Source of the DNA: Paenarthrobacter nitroguajacolicus
Lineage (GTDB): Bacteria; Actinomycetota; Actinomycetes; Actinomycetales; Micrococcaceae
Direction of reading: 5' to 3'
DNA: 64,000 bases
Assembly (NCBI RefSeq): GCF_029952445.1
Contig: NZ_JAQPPK010000011.1
Location: 62,001 to 126,000 of the forward strand
Shown: positions 26,923 through 35,248 of the stretch, piece after piece
Layout of the letters: each line of letters opens with the position of its first letter
How positions within the stretch are numbered: position 1 is the first letter of the stretch
Program-made: the position numbers and the translations under genes
The notes under the pieces: model-generated
The model's input: the letters and a program-made list of their open reading frames with translations, nothing else
Databases searched by the model: none
Told to the model about the DNA's origin: nothing

Positions 26923-26954
26923 TCCGCCCGGAGCCTGCAAGGGTTCCGGGCGGA
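26923..26954. terminator. Hairpin between convergent transporter and LacI genes
   Basis: TCCGCCCGG (26923-26931) pairs with CCGGGCGGA (26946-26954), extended inward by weaker pairs. It lies between the stop codons of the ATPase gene and the convergent lacI-type gene. Confidence 0.6.
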
Positions 26955-26961
26955 GCCGTTC

Positions 26962-27978
26962 CTAGCGGACGGACGTAGTGCCGCGCAGTACCAGCGCTGG
27001 TTCAATCAGCTTTCGCTCCGGGTTCAGCGCCGGGTCCGCGATCCGGGCCAACAGCCTGTGTGCGGTGTCGATCCCTACGAGGTCGCTTCGGTTGTCCACG
27101 GACGTGAGGTCCAGGTAGCGGGATTTCGCCAAGGGCGAGTTGTCATAGCCGATCACGGAAACATCGTCAGGGACCGAGAGTCCCCGGGCCTTGAGGGCGG
27201 CGAAAGCGCCCAGCGCCATGGTGTCATTGGCGGCGAAGATCGCTGTGGTGTCCGGGTGGTGCTCCAGGAGCCACACTGCTGCGGCGTAGCCGTCTTCTTC
27301 CGACGTCCCGATGGATTCACTGATCACAGGCTCGACGCCGGCAGCCGCCACCGCGCGCAGGAAACCGGCCCGCCGGTGGGCGGAGGCGCCGTCGGAACCT
27401 GAGAGGTGGCCGATGCTGACATGCCCCAATTCCAACAGATGGTTGGCGGCCAGGCTGCCCCCTCCGTCGTCGTCGTTGGTGATCAGGTCGGCACCGTCCG
27501 GAACGCCCTTGCGCCATCCGGCCACCACGGTGGGAACCCACGTTCCCGCCAGCATTGCCTCGCTGGGTTCGGCGGCCAGCACCAGTGCGTCCACGTGCAT
27601 GGCGAGCAATCCGTCAGTGGCTTCCTTGATGCGGTTCTCGCCGGGCCTGGAGTCCGCGAGCATCACCTGGTAGCCGAGGTCTGAAAGGACCGATTCCATG
27701 CCCCGGAGGAGGTCGACGAACCAGAGGTTCCGGTAGTCGTCAATGACCAGGCCGATGCTTTTGGTACGGCTGCTGGCCAGCGTGGTGGCAGCGCGGCTGG
27801 GCCTGTAGCCAAGTTCGGAGATCGCTTTTTGGACGGCGTTCCGGCGCTTCTCGCTGATCCTGTTGGGGTCCTTCAGGAACAAGGAAACCAACGACGGCGA
27901 GACGCCGGCCTGGGCGGCGACGTCATAGAGCGTGGGGCGTCGGGCAAGGGGACTTGTCTGCGTCTCGGGGCTTTTCAA
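26962..27978 (-). CDS. LacI-family transcriptional regulator
   Basis: 338 aa. N-terminal helix-turn-helix and hinge TLYDVAAQAGVSPSLVSLFL and LGYRPSRAATTLAS, then a sugar-binding core (SIGLVIDDYRNLWFVDLL, AIFAANDTMALGAFAAL, DVSVIGYDNSPLAKSRYLDLT). The start appears to be TTG. It is divergent from a dehydrogenase-isomerase pair whose promoter region contains the LacI-type palindrome TTGTAGCGCTACAA, its probable operator. The effector is likely an inositol or related polyol, inferred from context. Confidence 0.88.
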   Translation of the reverse strand: MKSPETQTSPLARRPTLYDVAAQAGVSPSLVSLFLKDPNRISEKRRNAVQKAISELGYRPSRAATTLASSRTKSIGLVIDDYRNLWFVDLLRGMESVLSDLGYQVMLADSRPGENRIKEATDGLLAMHVDALVLAAEPSEAMLAGTWVPTVVAGWRKGVPDGADLITNDDDGGGSLAANHLLELGHVSIGHLSGSDGASAHRRAGFLRAVAAAGVEPVISESIGTSEEDGYAAAVWLLEHHPDTTAIFAANDTMALGAFAALKARGLSVPDDVSVIGYDNSPLAKSRYLDLTSVDNRSDLVGIDTAHRLLARIADPALNPERKLIEPALVLRGTTSVR

Positions 27979-28029
27979 GGGAATCTTCGATGCCTTTCGT
28001 CTCTGTCTTCGAGGATAGCCGGTCAGTCA

Positions 28030-28058
28030 TTGACAGGACATATAGACATAGTTACGAT
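28030..28058 (+). promoter_or_regulatory. Promoter with inositol-regulon operator
   Basis: -35 TTGACA (28030-28035) and -10 TACGAT (28053-28058) are 17 bp apart. TGACAGGACA (28031-28040) overlaps the -35 box exactly as before iolC and before the gene at 30495. Confidence 0.65.
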
Positions 28059-28075
28059 CAAACCCAGCGTAGAAA

Positions 28076-28089
28076 TTGTAGCGCTACAA
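28076..28089. promoter_or_regulatory. LacI-family operator palindrome
   Basis: TTGTAGCGCTACAA is a perfect 14-bp palindrome with the central CG typical of LacI/GalR-type operators. It lies 18 bp downstream of the -10 box, so a bound repressor would block transcription of the dehydrogenase-isomerase pair. The divergent LacI gene is the natural source of the repressor. Confidence 0.7.
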
Positions 28090-28138
28090 AATCTGGCAAG
28101 CGCACTGTGTTGCGGTGAAAATTTCGAAGGAGAAATCA

Positions 28139-29326
28139 ATGGCTGAAAGCCTCGGCGTAGCCGTTATCGGTGCAGGTATGGCGGGTAAGGCCCACGCTGC
28201 CGCGTACCGGACGGCCTCTGCGCTCTATAGTCCTGTTCTTCCGCAGGTGCGGCTGGTTTCGATTGGCGACGTCAACGCTGAATTCGGTTCACTGGCCGCG
28301 CGCCGGTTCGGGTACGAGCGGAACGATGCATCCTGGCAGGCCATTGCCGAGGCTGACGACATTGATGTTGTGAGTGTTGTCATCGCCAATTCGCTTCATC
28401 GGGAAGTCGTCGAAGGGCTGTTGGCTGCAGGGAAGCATGTCCTGTGCGAGAAGCCGCTCAGCGATACCCTGGACGATGCCCGGGTCATGGCCGAGGCCGC
28501 CCGTAGTGCGGAAGCCCGTGGAACCCTGGCGCGAATTGGCTTCACGTTCCGACGGACGCCTGGCATCGCCTACATTCGGGACCTGATCCGGAACGGGACC
28601 CTTGGCAACGTCCTGCACTTCAGCGGCCGCTACTGGACGGACTATGGCTTCAGCCCTGCGGCTCCTATGAGCTGGCGCTACAAGGGTGGGCCGGGCTCTG
28701 GTGCCCTGGCCGACGTCGGAAGCCATCTGACGTACGTCTCCGAGTTCCTTTGCGGAGACATCAGGTCCATCAGTGGGGGTCGCCTGACCACTGCGATCGA
28801 CAAGCGGCCCCTGCCGCTCAGCGCGGTCATGGGCCATGACCACGTGGCTGTCAGCGACACCTACGAAGCCGTGGAGAACGACGACTACGCAGCCTTCAAC
28901 GCGGAATTCGCCAGCGGCGCGGGCAGTTTCGAAGTCTCCCGCGTAGCGGCCGGCCATGCCAACAGCCTGCAGTTCGAGGTGTTTTGCGAGAACGGAGGCG
29001 CCAAGTTCGACCAGCGCCGTCCCAACGAAATCCAGCTGTTCCTCAATGATGGCCACGGGAGCCGGAACGGTTACCGTCAGGTGATCCTCGGCCCGGACCA
29101 CCCTTACATCGCAGGCGGCCTGGCCATGGACGCACCCGAGGTTGGCTTTGGCCAGAACGACGCGTTCGGCTACCAGGCCAGGGCGTTCCTCGAAGAAGTT
29201 GCAGGACTGTCCGACGCGGAGTCCCTCCCTCGGTGCGCCACATTCGATGAAGGCGTACGCAACATGGAACTCCTTGGGGCCGTCACCGAATCCGCACTCA
29301 ACAACGGAAAGAAGATCACGCTATGA
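28139..29326 (+). CDS. Gfo/Idh/MocA-family oxidoreductase
   Basis: 395 aa from ATG 28139 (GAAGGAG upstream). It has the N-terminal NAD(P) motif AVIGAGMAGKAHAAAY, the catalytic lysine segment VLCEKPLSDTLDDA, and GSGALADVGSHLTYVSEFLCG in the C-terminal sheet domain. It is longer than IolG (about 337 aa) and not closely similar, so it probably oxidises another polyol or inosose. It overlaps the isomerase gene by 4 bp (ATGA), and its promoter carries both the regulon operator and a LacI palindrome. Confidence 0.85.
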   Translation: MAESLGVAVIGAGMAGKAHAAAYRTASALYSPVLPQVRLVSIGDVNAEFGSLAARRFGYERNDASWQAIAEADDIDVVSVVIANSLHREVVEGLLAAGKHVLCEKPLSDTLDDARVMAEAARSAEARGTLARIGFTFRRTPGIAYIRDLIRNGTLGNVLHFSGRYWTDYGFSPAAPMSWRYKGGPGSGALADVGSHLTYVSEFLCGDIRSISGGRLTTAIDKRPLPLSAVMGHDHVAVSDTYEAVENDDYAAFNAEFASGAGSFEVSRVAAGHANSLQFEVFCENGGAKFDQRRPNEIQLFLNDGHGSRNGYRQVILGPDHPYIAGGLAMDAPEVGFGQNDAFGYQARAFLEEVAGLSDAESLPRCATFDEGVRNMELLGAVTESALNNGKKITL

Positions 29327-30342
29327 AGCTCGGCGTTTACAACGCAATCCTCCATGACAGGCCACTTCCCGAGGCACTTAAGGTCATTGCCGACCTTGGC
29401 CTGACGGGAATCGAGATCAACACCGGAGGGTTCCTGCCGGCCGTGCACGTGCCCACATTCGACCAGATCCTGGAAAGCGATGCCGCGCGCGACGACTACC
29501 TGGCAATCTTTGATGGCACAGGTGTGTCGATTGCAGGCTTGAACTGCAACGGCAACCCGCTGCACCCGCGCCGCGAGATCGGCGAAAAGCACGCCGAGGA
29601 CATTCGGCGGTCCATCCGCCTGGCAAGCCGCCTTGGACAGGGCCGCGTGGTGACCATGTCCGGGCTTCCCGGTGGCGAGCCTGGAGCAACCACCGTCAAC
29701 TGGGTGGTCAACGCCTGGAATTCGGCAGCCCTGGATGTGCTGGATTATCAGTGGGGCGTGGCCGCTGAATTCTGGAAGGAAACCGACCGCCTGGCGGCAG
29801 ACCACGACATCAAGGTGGCGCTGGAACTGCACCCGCAGAACATCGTGTTCAACACTGCGGACGTCTACAAGCTCATTGAACTCACCGGAGCCACCCATGT
29901 GGGTGTTGAACTCGATGCCTCGCACCTGTTCTGGCAACAGATGGATCCGGTGGCAGTGGTTCGGGAGCTTGGGCCGCTGGTGTTTCAGGCGGCGGCCAAG
30001 GACGTGCGGATCAATACGGAAAACGCGGCACTCTATGGTGTGCTGGACAACAGCTTCCGCCGGCTCACGGCCGATGAGAACCGCACCAACCTGGGCGGCG
30101 ACGAGTGGGCCAACGAATGGCCGAAAAACTCCGCCTGGGACTTCGTTGCCCTGGGCCGCGGACATGACACCGCGTACTGGACTGAGTTCCTCCGGGCACT
30201 GTACGACGTTGATCCGAACATGCTGGTGAACATTGAGCACGAGGATGTCTCACTGGGACGCATCGAGGGCCTGGAAGTCGCTGCCAAAGTGCTCCGGGAT
30301 GCCGATGCGGCGCTGGAGGAGTCGCTGAACGTTACCGCGTGA
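29323..30342 (+). CDS. Sugar phosphate isomerase/epimerase, TIM barrel
   Basis: 339 aa, xylose-isomerase-like barrel beginning MKLGVYNAILHDRPLPEAL. Candidate metal-site residues are Glu in VALELHPQNIVF, Asp/His in GVELDASHLFW, His in GRGHDTAYW and Glu in NIEHEDVSLG. It is translationally coupled to the preceding dehydrogenase, so it likely acts on that enzyme's keto product. It is distinct in sequence from IolE and IolH. Confidence 0.82.
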   Translation: MKLGVYNAILHDRPLPEALKVIADLGLTGIEINTGGFLPAVHVPTFDQILESDAARDDYLAIFDGTGVSIAGLNCNGNPLHPRREIGEKHAEDIRRSIRLASRLGQGRVVTMSGLPGGEPGATTVNWVVNAWNSAALDVLDYQWGVAAEFWKETDRLAADHDIKVALELHPQNIVFNTADVYKLIELTGATHVGVELDASHLFWQQMDPVAVVRELGPLVFQAAAKDVRINTENAALYGVLDNSFRRLTADENRTNLGGDEWANEWPKNSAWDFVALGRGHDTAYWTEFLRALYDVDPNMLVNIEHEDVSLGRIEGLEVAAKVLRDADAALEESLNVTA

Positions 30343-30409
30343 TCAGGGCGACTTAAGGCATGACGGCGGCGCGGGGCTCTGGTGCCAAGTCATCAAACCC
30401 ATTAAATCT

Positions 30410-30437
30410 TTGACAGGACAAACTGACAAGGTTTAGT
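30410..30437 (+). promoter_or_regulatory. Promoter with inositol-regulon operator
   Basis: -35 TTGACA (30410-30415) overlaps TGACAGGACA (30411-30420). TTTAGT (30432-30437) is a -10 candidate at 16 bp. It gives the gene at 30495 its own promoter. Confidence 0.6.
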
Positions 30438-30494
30438 CTCGCTTCAGCGTCTCATTCTGGAGACCACTTTCTGCTGCAGCGACGGAGACAGAAC

Positions 30495-31520
30495 ATGACG
30501 AACGTAGTGACCCTGGGCCTGGTGGGCGTCGGCCGGATCGGCGTGATGCACGCGAACAACATCAGCGCGCTGAACGGCTCGATGGCCCAGGACGGTGTAC
30601 AGGTGCGATTGAAGCTGACCGATGTCGCGGAAGAGCATGCGCGCTCGGTCGCACGCAAGGTCGGTGCCGACTACTTGGGCTCCGTTGAGGAGTTGATCGC
30701 TTCCGGAGTAGACGGACTGGTCATCGCGACAGGAACCGCAACCCACCCGGACCTCATCCGGGCCGGTGTCGATGCAGGCATTCCCGTGTTCTGCGAAAAA
30801 CCAGTGGCCGTAAACGTGGCGGAATCGCTCCCGGTCCTGGACTACATACGCGAGAAGAATGGCGTGGTCCAGATCGGCCACCAGCGCCGTTTCGACGCAG
30901 GCTACCTCGAAGCGAAACGCGCCTACGAAGCAGGAGAGCTCGGCTGGATACACTCGTTTCGGGCTGTTACTTGCGACATGACTCCGCCACCGGTGGAATT
31001 CCTCGCGACCTCCGGCGGCCTGTTCCGGGACTGTTCGGTGCACGACTTCGACATCCTGCGCTGGCTCACGGGCAAGGAAATCGTGGAGGTCTACGCCAAG
31101 GGCTCCAATAACGGCGACCCCGCAATCGGTGAGGTGGGCGATGTCGATACCGCCTTGGCGGTCGTGACGTTCGACGACGGCACGGTCGGCACGGTTTCGG
31201 CCAGCCGCTACAACGGGGCCGGGCATGATGTCCGGCTGGAACTCCAGGGCTCCGAAAGGTCCGTGCTGGTAGGCATGGATCCGCAGATGGCCATGCGCTC
31301 GGCTGAACCCGGAGTCTCGTTTCCAGCCGGTATGCCACATGCCACGTTCGCTGAACGCTTCGATCAGGCGTACCGCTCGGAGATGGCTGCCTTCGTGGAA
31401 CTTGTGCTGGGTCAGCGCAAGAACCCTTGCACTCCGGACGACGCCGTGGCTGCATCCAAAGTGGCCGACGCAGCGCAGGAGTCACTGGAAACTGGGGCTC
31501 CGGTCAGGGTTTCCGCTTAG
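30495..31520 (+). CDS. Inositol 2-dehydrogenase-like Gfo/Idh/MocA enzyme
   Basis: 341 aa. It has the Rossmann motif LGLVGVGRIGVMHANNIS, the catalytic segment PVFCEKPVAVNVAES and QIGHQRRFDAGYLEAKRAYE, close to the IolG pattern, and DCSVHDFDILRWLTGKE. It is probably an inositol or inosose dehydrogenase for another stereoisomer (scyllo- or chiro-), an inference. It is transcribed alone from its own TTGACAGGACA promoter. Confidence 0.85.
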   Translation: MTNVVTLGLVGVGRIGVMHANNISALNGSMAQDGVQVRLKLTDVAEEHARSVARKVGADYLGSVEELIASGVDGLVIATGTATHPDLIRAGVDAGIPVFCEKPVAVNVAESLPVLDYIREKNGVVQIGHQRRFDAGYLEAKRAYEAGELGWIHSFRAVTCDMTPPPVEFLATSGGLFRDCSVHDFDILRWLTGKEIVEVYAKGSNNGDPAIGEVGDVDTALAVVTFDDGTVGTVSASRYNGAGHDVRLELQGSERSVLVGMDPQMAMRSAEPGVSFPAGMPHATFAERFDQAYRSEMAAFVELVLGQRKNPCTPDDAVAASKVADAAQESLETGAPVRVSA

Positions 31521-31573
31521 CCTCGTCGGGCTGGCTTCACCCGTCGAATCAGCCCATGCTATTGAGCCCGTGC

Positions 31574-33490
31574 TTATGTTTTGGGGGGTGTGTGGTGGTG
31601 GTTGCGTCTGGGTGTTTGGTGGGGGTCGATGTGTGGTGGGGGGATGAACCAGGGGGTGCCGGTTTCCATGGTGATGCGCCATTGTTCTTTGTGGATGAGG
31701 TGGTGGTGGTGGGAGCAGAGGAGGGTGCCGTTGTTGGTTCCTGTGGTGCCTTGGTGTGACCAGTAGGTGATGTGGTGGGCTTCGCACCAGGGTGCGGGGA
31801 TGGTGCAGTCGGGGAAGGCGCAGCCGCCGTCGCGGGCGGTGATGGCTTTGCGGATGTGGGGTGGGAAGATCCGGCTGGTGCGGCCGATGTTGAGGATTTC
31901 GGAGTCGCTGCCGAGCACGACGGGGATGATGTCGGCGTCGCAGGCTATTTTGCGGATGGTGTTGGGGTGGATGGGGCCGGTGAACGTCGCGGTCCCGGTA
32001 CTGATGCGCGGTCCCGCGGTAGTGCTGGTGCCCTGTCCGGTGGTGCCGGTGCCGGTGCCGGTGCCGGTGCTGGTGCCCTGTCCGGTGGTGCCGGTGCCGG
32101 TGCCCTGTCCGGTGGTGCTGGTGCTGGTGCCTGTGCTGGTGGGGTGGTGGCGGATGGTGTCGCAGAGGTCGCGGTAGTCGATGTTGACGGTGAGTTGGGG
32201 TCGGAGTCCGCCGTTGGAGGGTAGTTTCCCGGTGGTCATGGCCACGGCGCAGGCCCCGACGAGTCCGTCGAGGAGTTTCTGGGCGCGGGTTCGGCGGTCC
32301 AGTTCCGGGCCGGGGGAGCCGCTCTCTTGTCCCGGGCCGGCTTCGATGTGAGCCGTTGCTTTCGTGTTCGACGCTGCGGCGGCCAGCCCGTTGGCGGCGG
32401 TGGTATCCGTGCTGGTAGTGGTGCCCACGCTGGTGTCTGCGCTTGCCTGGGTATCTGTGCTTGCCTGGGCATCCCCACTGGTGGTGCCGGTGCTGGTGGT
32501 GGTGAGGCGGGGGTTGGTGGCGATGTTCATGGCGGTGGTGAGGGTTTCGTATTGTTCGGTGGTGGCGAAGATTTCGAGGTGGTGGAGTCCGTGGCGGCGT
32601 CGGCGGCGCAGGAACGCGCCTTGGAGTTGGCGGAGGGTTTCTTCGGGTGGTTCGGGGCCGTCTTGGTCGATCCGGTCGGTCCAGCGGTTGGCCATTTTAG
32701 TCACGAAGTCGGGGTCGGTTTCGGTCGCGGTGGTGGTCAGGGCGTGTTCCATCCGGGCGAGCAGCTCTGCCGGTGCGAGGTGGTGGACTTTGTCCAGGGC
32801 GGTGCTGATGATGGTCGCGGAGCGGGAGGAGATGGTGCCGTCGGCCAGGGCACCGGCGAGGTGTTCGCGGCGGGCGGGGATGTCCTGCCCGGTGATTCCT
32901 GTCTGGGGTAGGACGTTGGGGGTCAGGGCGAGGCGTCGGCGGGCTTCACCGATCCCGATCCGTAACCGGGCCCGCAGGAACTCCGCGGCGTTCCGGTACC
33001 CGTCATCCAACACACTACCCACCGCGCTGGATGCCCTGGCGGGGGCTTGGGTGGCAGCAGCGGAGTCCGAATCGGCGGATGGCGTGACTGGTTCGGTCCA
33101 CCCGGTCCGCCACTGCGGCGCTACCGCCGAACCGCCAGACCCGGCCTGCCGCGCAGACCCGCCCGCCCGCGATTCGACCTGTGCCGCCTCGCGCCGGGTC
33201 CGCTCCACTGCCTGCGCCGCGACCACCTGCACGTACTCCAACTGCCGCGACAGATCCTCGACCCTGCCCGCGAAATCCGCGGCCTCAGCGAACCCAAACA
33301 ACCGGGCATCAGCGGCAACCGAGGCACGCAACTCAGCCAACGCCTCCGACGCATCGTCAAGGGAAGAGCCCACGGCCACGGCAAGCGCATCTTCGATATC
33401 GTGCCGGGGATAGGGGAAACCGGTGGACGGCGCCACTCCCTGGCCCGGAGACGCTGTCCCAGGTTCCACGAGTTGCTCGATTCCGTCCAT
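31574..33490 (-). CDS. DUF222 and HNH-endonuclease-domain protein
   Basis: 638 aa. The N-terminal two thirds match the DUF222 (13E12 repeat) architecture with Arg-rich helices (LRARLRIGIGEARRRL, VHHLAPAELLARMEHAL). The C-terminus is an HNH domain (ARDGGCAFPDCTIPA, CEAHHITYWSHQG, LCSHHHHLIHKEQW) with His and Cys for metal and catalysis. Two low-complexity Thr/Ser/Gly segments interrupt it, near residues 345-375 and 450-490. These genes are multi-copy in many actinobacteria; mobile or defence roles are suspected but unproven. Confidence 0.88.
   Translation of the reverse strand: MDGIEQLVEPGTASPGQGVAPSTGFPYPRHDIEDALAVAVGSSLDDASEALAELRASVAADARLFGFAEAADFAGRVEDLSRQLEYVQVVAAQAVERTRREAAQVESRAGGSARQAGSGGSAVAPQWRTGWTEPVTPSADSDSAAATQAPARASSAVGSVLDDGYRNAAEFLRARLRIGIGEARRRLALTPNVLPQTGITGQDIPARREHLAGALADGTISSRSATIISTALDKVHHLAPAELLARMEHALTTTATETDPDFVTKMANRWTDRIDQDGPEPPEETLRQLQGAFLRRRRRHGLHHLEIFATTEQYETLTTAMNIATNPRLTTTSTGTTSGDAQASTDTQASADTSVGTTTSTDTTAANGLAAAASNTKATAHIEAGPGQESGSPGPELDRRTRAQKLLDGLVGACAVAMTTGKLPSNGGLRPQLTVNIDYRDLCDTIRHHPTSTGTSTSTTGQGTGTGTTGQGTSTGTGTGTGTTGQGTSTTAGPRISTGTATFTGPIHPNTIRKIACDADIIPVVLGSDSEILNIGRTSRIFPPHIRKAITARDGGCAFPDCTIPAPWCEAHHITYWSHQGTTGTNNGTLLCSHHHHLIHKEQWRITMETGTPWFIPPPHIDPHQTPRRNHHHTPPKT
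32028..32140. repeat. GGTGCC-type tandem array inside the DUF222-HNH gene
   Basis: The 18-mer GTGCCCTGTCCGGTGGTG occurs at 32028, 32073 and 32100, joined by runs of GGTGCC. On the coding strand this writes repeated TTGQGT and GTGT units just before the HNH domain. It is likely to vary in copy number between strains. Confidence 0.8.
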
Positions 33491-33598
33491 GGATCAAGCC
33501 TGTCACCGCATCAAAATGACCATAAGTCCTGAATCACCGTATGTGGACAACCTGCCGCAGGCGCAGAACCCAGCCAAACGGCTGCGTATTCTGGGGGC

Positions 33599-34249
33599 AT
33601 GCTGCTGCTCGTGGATCTCGACAACACCCTTGTGGACAGGGCCGCCGCCTTCAATGCCTGGGCGTCGTCCTTCATCGGCACGCTTGGGGGATCCGCTTCG
33701 GACATGACATGGCTCATCGAGGCAGACCGGGACGGCTACGAACCCCGCGACTCCCTGGCCCGTGCCATTGGGGAACGATTCGAGGACGCGCCGGATCCCG
33801 GGACGATTGTCCAGATGCTGCTCTTTGATCACGTGCCCTTGATGACCATGGACGAGGGCGCTGTGACCGCACTCCGGGATGCCCGTGAATCAGGATGGAA
33901 AATAGGCATCGTGACCAACGGCGCAACGGAACAACAGACGCTCAAAGTCCGTAATCTCGGCCTCGAATCCTACGTGGACGCTGTCATCATTTCCGAGGCC
34001 GTAGGCGTGAAGAAGCCGGACGCAGAAATTTTCCACCTCGCGGCCAACAGCTTGGGCGAATCTGTGAATATGGGCTGGATGATCGGCGATCACCCGACGG
34101 CGGACATCGTCGGCGGCAGAGGTGCGGGCCTGAAAACCGGCTGGATATCCCGAGGCGAAACGTGGCCTGAGGGCATAACCGCTCCGAACCTTGCGGCTCC
34201 AACCGTTGCGGAAGCCATCAATGCCGCCCTTACATGGGGCCCCGCCTGA
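33599..34249 (+). CDS. HAD-superfamily hydrolase
   Basis: 216 aa. Motif I LLLVDLDNTLVDRA supplies the nucleophile Asp and acid Asp, motif II IVTNGATEQQ, motif III Lys in AVGVKKPDAEIFH, and motif IV WMIGDHPTADIVGG. The family removes phosphate from small molecules (YjjG/phosphoglycolate phosphatase type). Substrate unknown. It is alone, divergent from the DUF222 gene, and ends at a CGACGGCGG hairpin. Confidence 0.85.
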   Translation: MLLLVDLDNTLVDRAAAFNAWASSFIGTLGGSASDMTWLIEADRDGYEPRDSLARAIGERFEDAPDPGTIVQMLLFDHVPLMTMDEGAVTALRDARESGWKIGIVTNGATEQQTLKVRNLGLESYVDAVIISEAVGVKKPDAEIFHLAANSLGESVNMGWMIGDHPTADIVGGRGAGLKTGWISRGETWPEGITAPNLAAPTVAEAINAALTWGPA

Positions 34250-34304
34250 CCGGCAGCCCACGCTAACTCGCCAAACCGCCACGGCGTCAAAACCGGAAAG
34301 CGCC

Positions 34305-34326
34305 CGACGGCGGCAGGTCGCCGTCG
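34305..34326. terminator. CGACGGCGG-type hairpin between convergent genes
   Basis: CGACGGCG (34305-34312) and CGCCGTCG (34319-34326) around GCAGGT. It sits between the HAD gene and the convergent amidotransferase gene. Stem core and loop are the same as at 42742-42773. Confidence 0.55.
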
Positions 34327-34365
34327 TACGTTGTTCGCCTCAGGTACGGGTTCCGGGAGCGGTTG

Positions 34366-35226
34366 TTACGGCGCCTGCGAAGCCGCCGCTGCCGGTTCGA
34401 GGTCAGCGAGGGTGAGCGGGTGCGCAGGGGTGTCTGGGAAGGTGACGACGGATGTCGCCGCCAAGTCCGGCCCAACGTGCACCAGTTCGCCGGATGACAT
34501 GGGCCGCCAGCCAGGGTCTTGGTCCATGGGTTCGGTGGCGAAAAGGACATGCGGGGACTGGGAGAGCTCGGCGCTGCGGGATCGGATTCGCTCGCTGTGG
34601 GCGTCGAGTGGGCTGGGCTTGCTGGAGGGGTGCCGTTCAAGGATGTAGAGCGCGTGGGTGTCCGGGTACCGGAGGGCCCACATATCCGTTGCAGTCGTCA
34701 GGATGAAATTGAGGCTGAACACCGGCAGTTCCTTGGCGATCCAGCTGACGGCGGTCACAATGCCGGCGTGGACATCCCCATGGGCGGCCCGGGTTTCTGC
34801 GGTGATGAGCGCGAAAAGACGCTCGCTGTCCGATTGGCCCAGCACCAGGTCCATGGCCTTGAGCTCAACAAGGCGGCGATCAAGTTTTTCGAGGCCGCGG
34901 AGCACCCCGTTGTGCGCAAAGAGCCGGCCGTCCTGTTCGAAGGGGTGCGTATTGACCATGGTGAGGGCGCCGGTGCTGGCGTACCGCACGTGCGCCAGGA
35001 AGGTGGTGCTCTTCAGGTCGCGGGCTTCGCGGGCGAAGGCGTGGTCCTCCCATGCTGCCAACGGCTGTTTGGCCACGTGGGGTTTCCCGTCCACCCCAAA
35101 TGTCCCGATCCCGGCGCCGTCCGGTTCCCGACGGCTTTGGACTGAGAGGCTATCGGGAGCGTTCAAGAGCCAAAAGGTTGCCCGCACTGGTTGGGCGCCG
35201 GCATGAAGACCGAAAAGTCGACACAT
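34366..35226 (-). CDS. Class II glutamine amidotransferase (YafJ/GATase_4-like)
   Basis: 286 aa from ATG 35226, chosen because it gives MCRLFGLHAG with the N-terminal catalytic Cys2 and has AGGAGG 7 bp upstream. Other active-site features are HVRYASTGALTMVNTHPF and FAHNGVL. There is no synthetase domain, so by itself it would release ammonia and glutamate from glutamine or hydrolyse a gamma-glutamyl amide. It is 22 bp behind glutamate decarboxylase in one operon, hinting that it supplies glutamate to GadB. Confidence 0.85.
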   Translation of the reverse strand: MCRLFGLHAGAQPVRATFWLLNAPDSLSVQSRREPDGAGIGTFGVDGKPHVAKQPLAAWEDHAFAREARDLKSTTFLAHVRYASTGALTMVNTHPFEQDGRLFAHNGVLRGLEKLDRRLVELKAMDLVLGQSDSERLFALITAETRAAHGDVHAGIVTAVSWIAKELPVFSLNFILTTATDMWALRYPDTHALYILERHPSSKPSPLDAHSERIRSRSAELSQSPHVLFATEPMDQDPGWRPMSSGELVHVGPDLAATSVVTFPDTPAHPLTLADLEPAAAASQAP

Positions 35227-35248
35227 AAGAAAGCCTCCTGCGCGTGGG

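Noticed and set aside
32327..33413. Plus-strand frames inside the DUF222-HNH gene
   Set aside because: Ala/Gly/Arg-rich translations without motifs; the minus strand has the DUF222 and HNH signatures.
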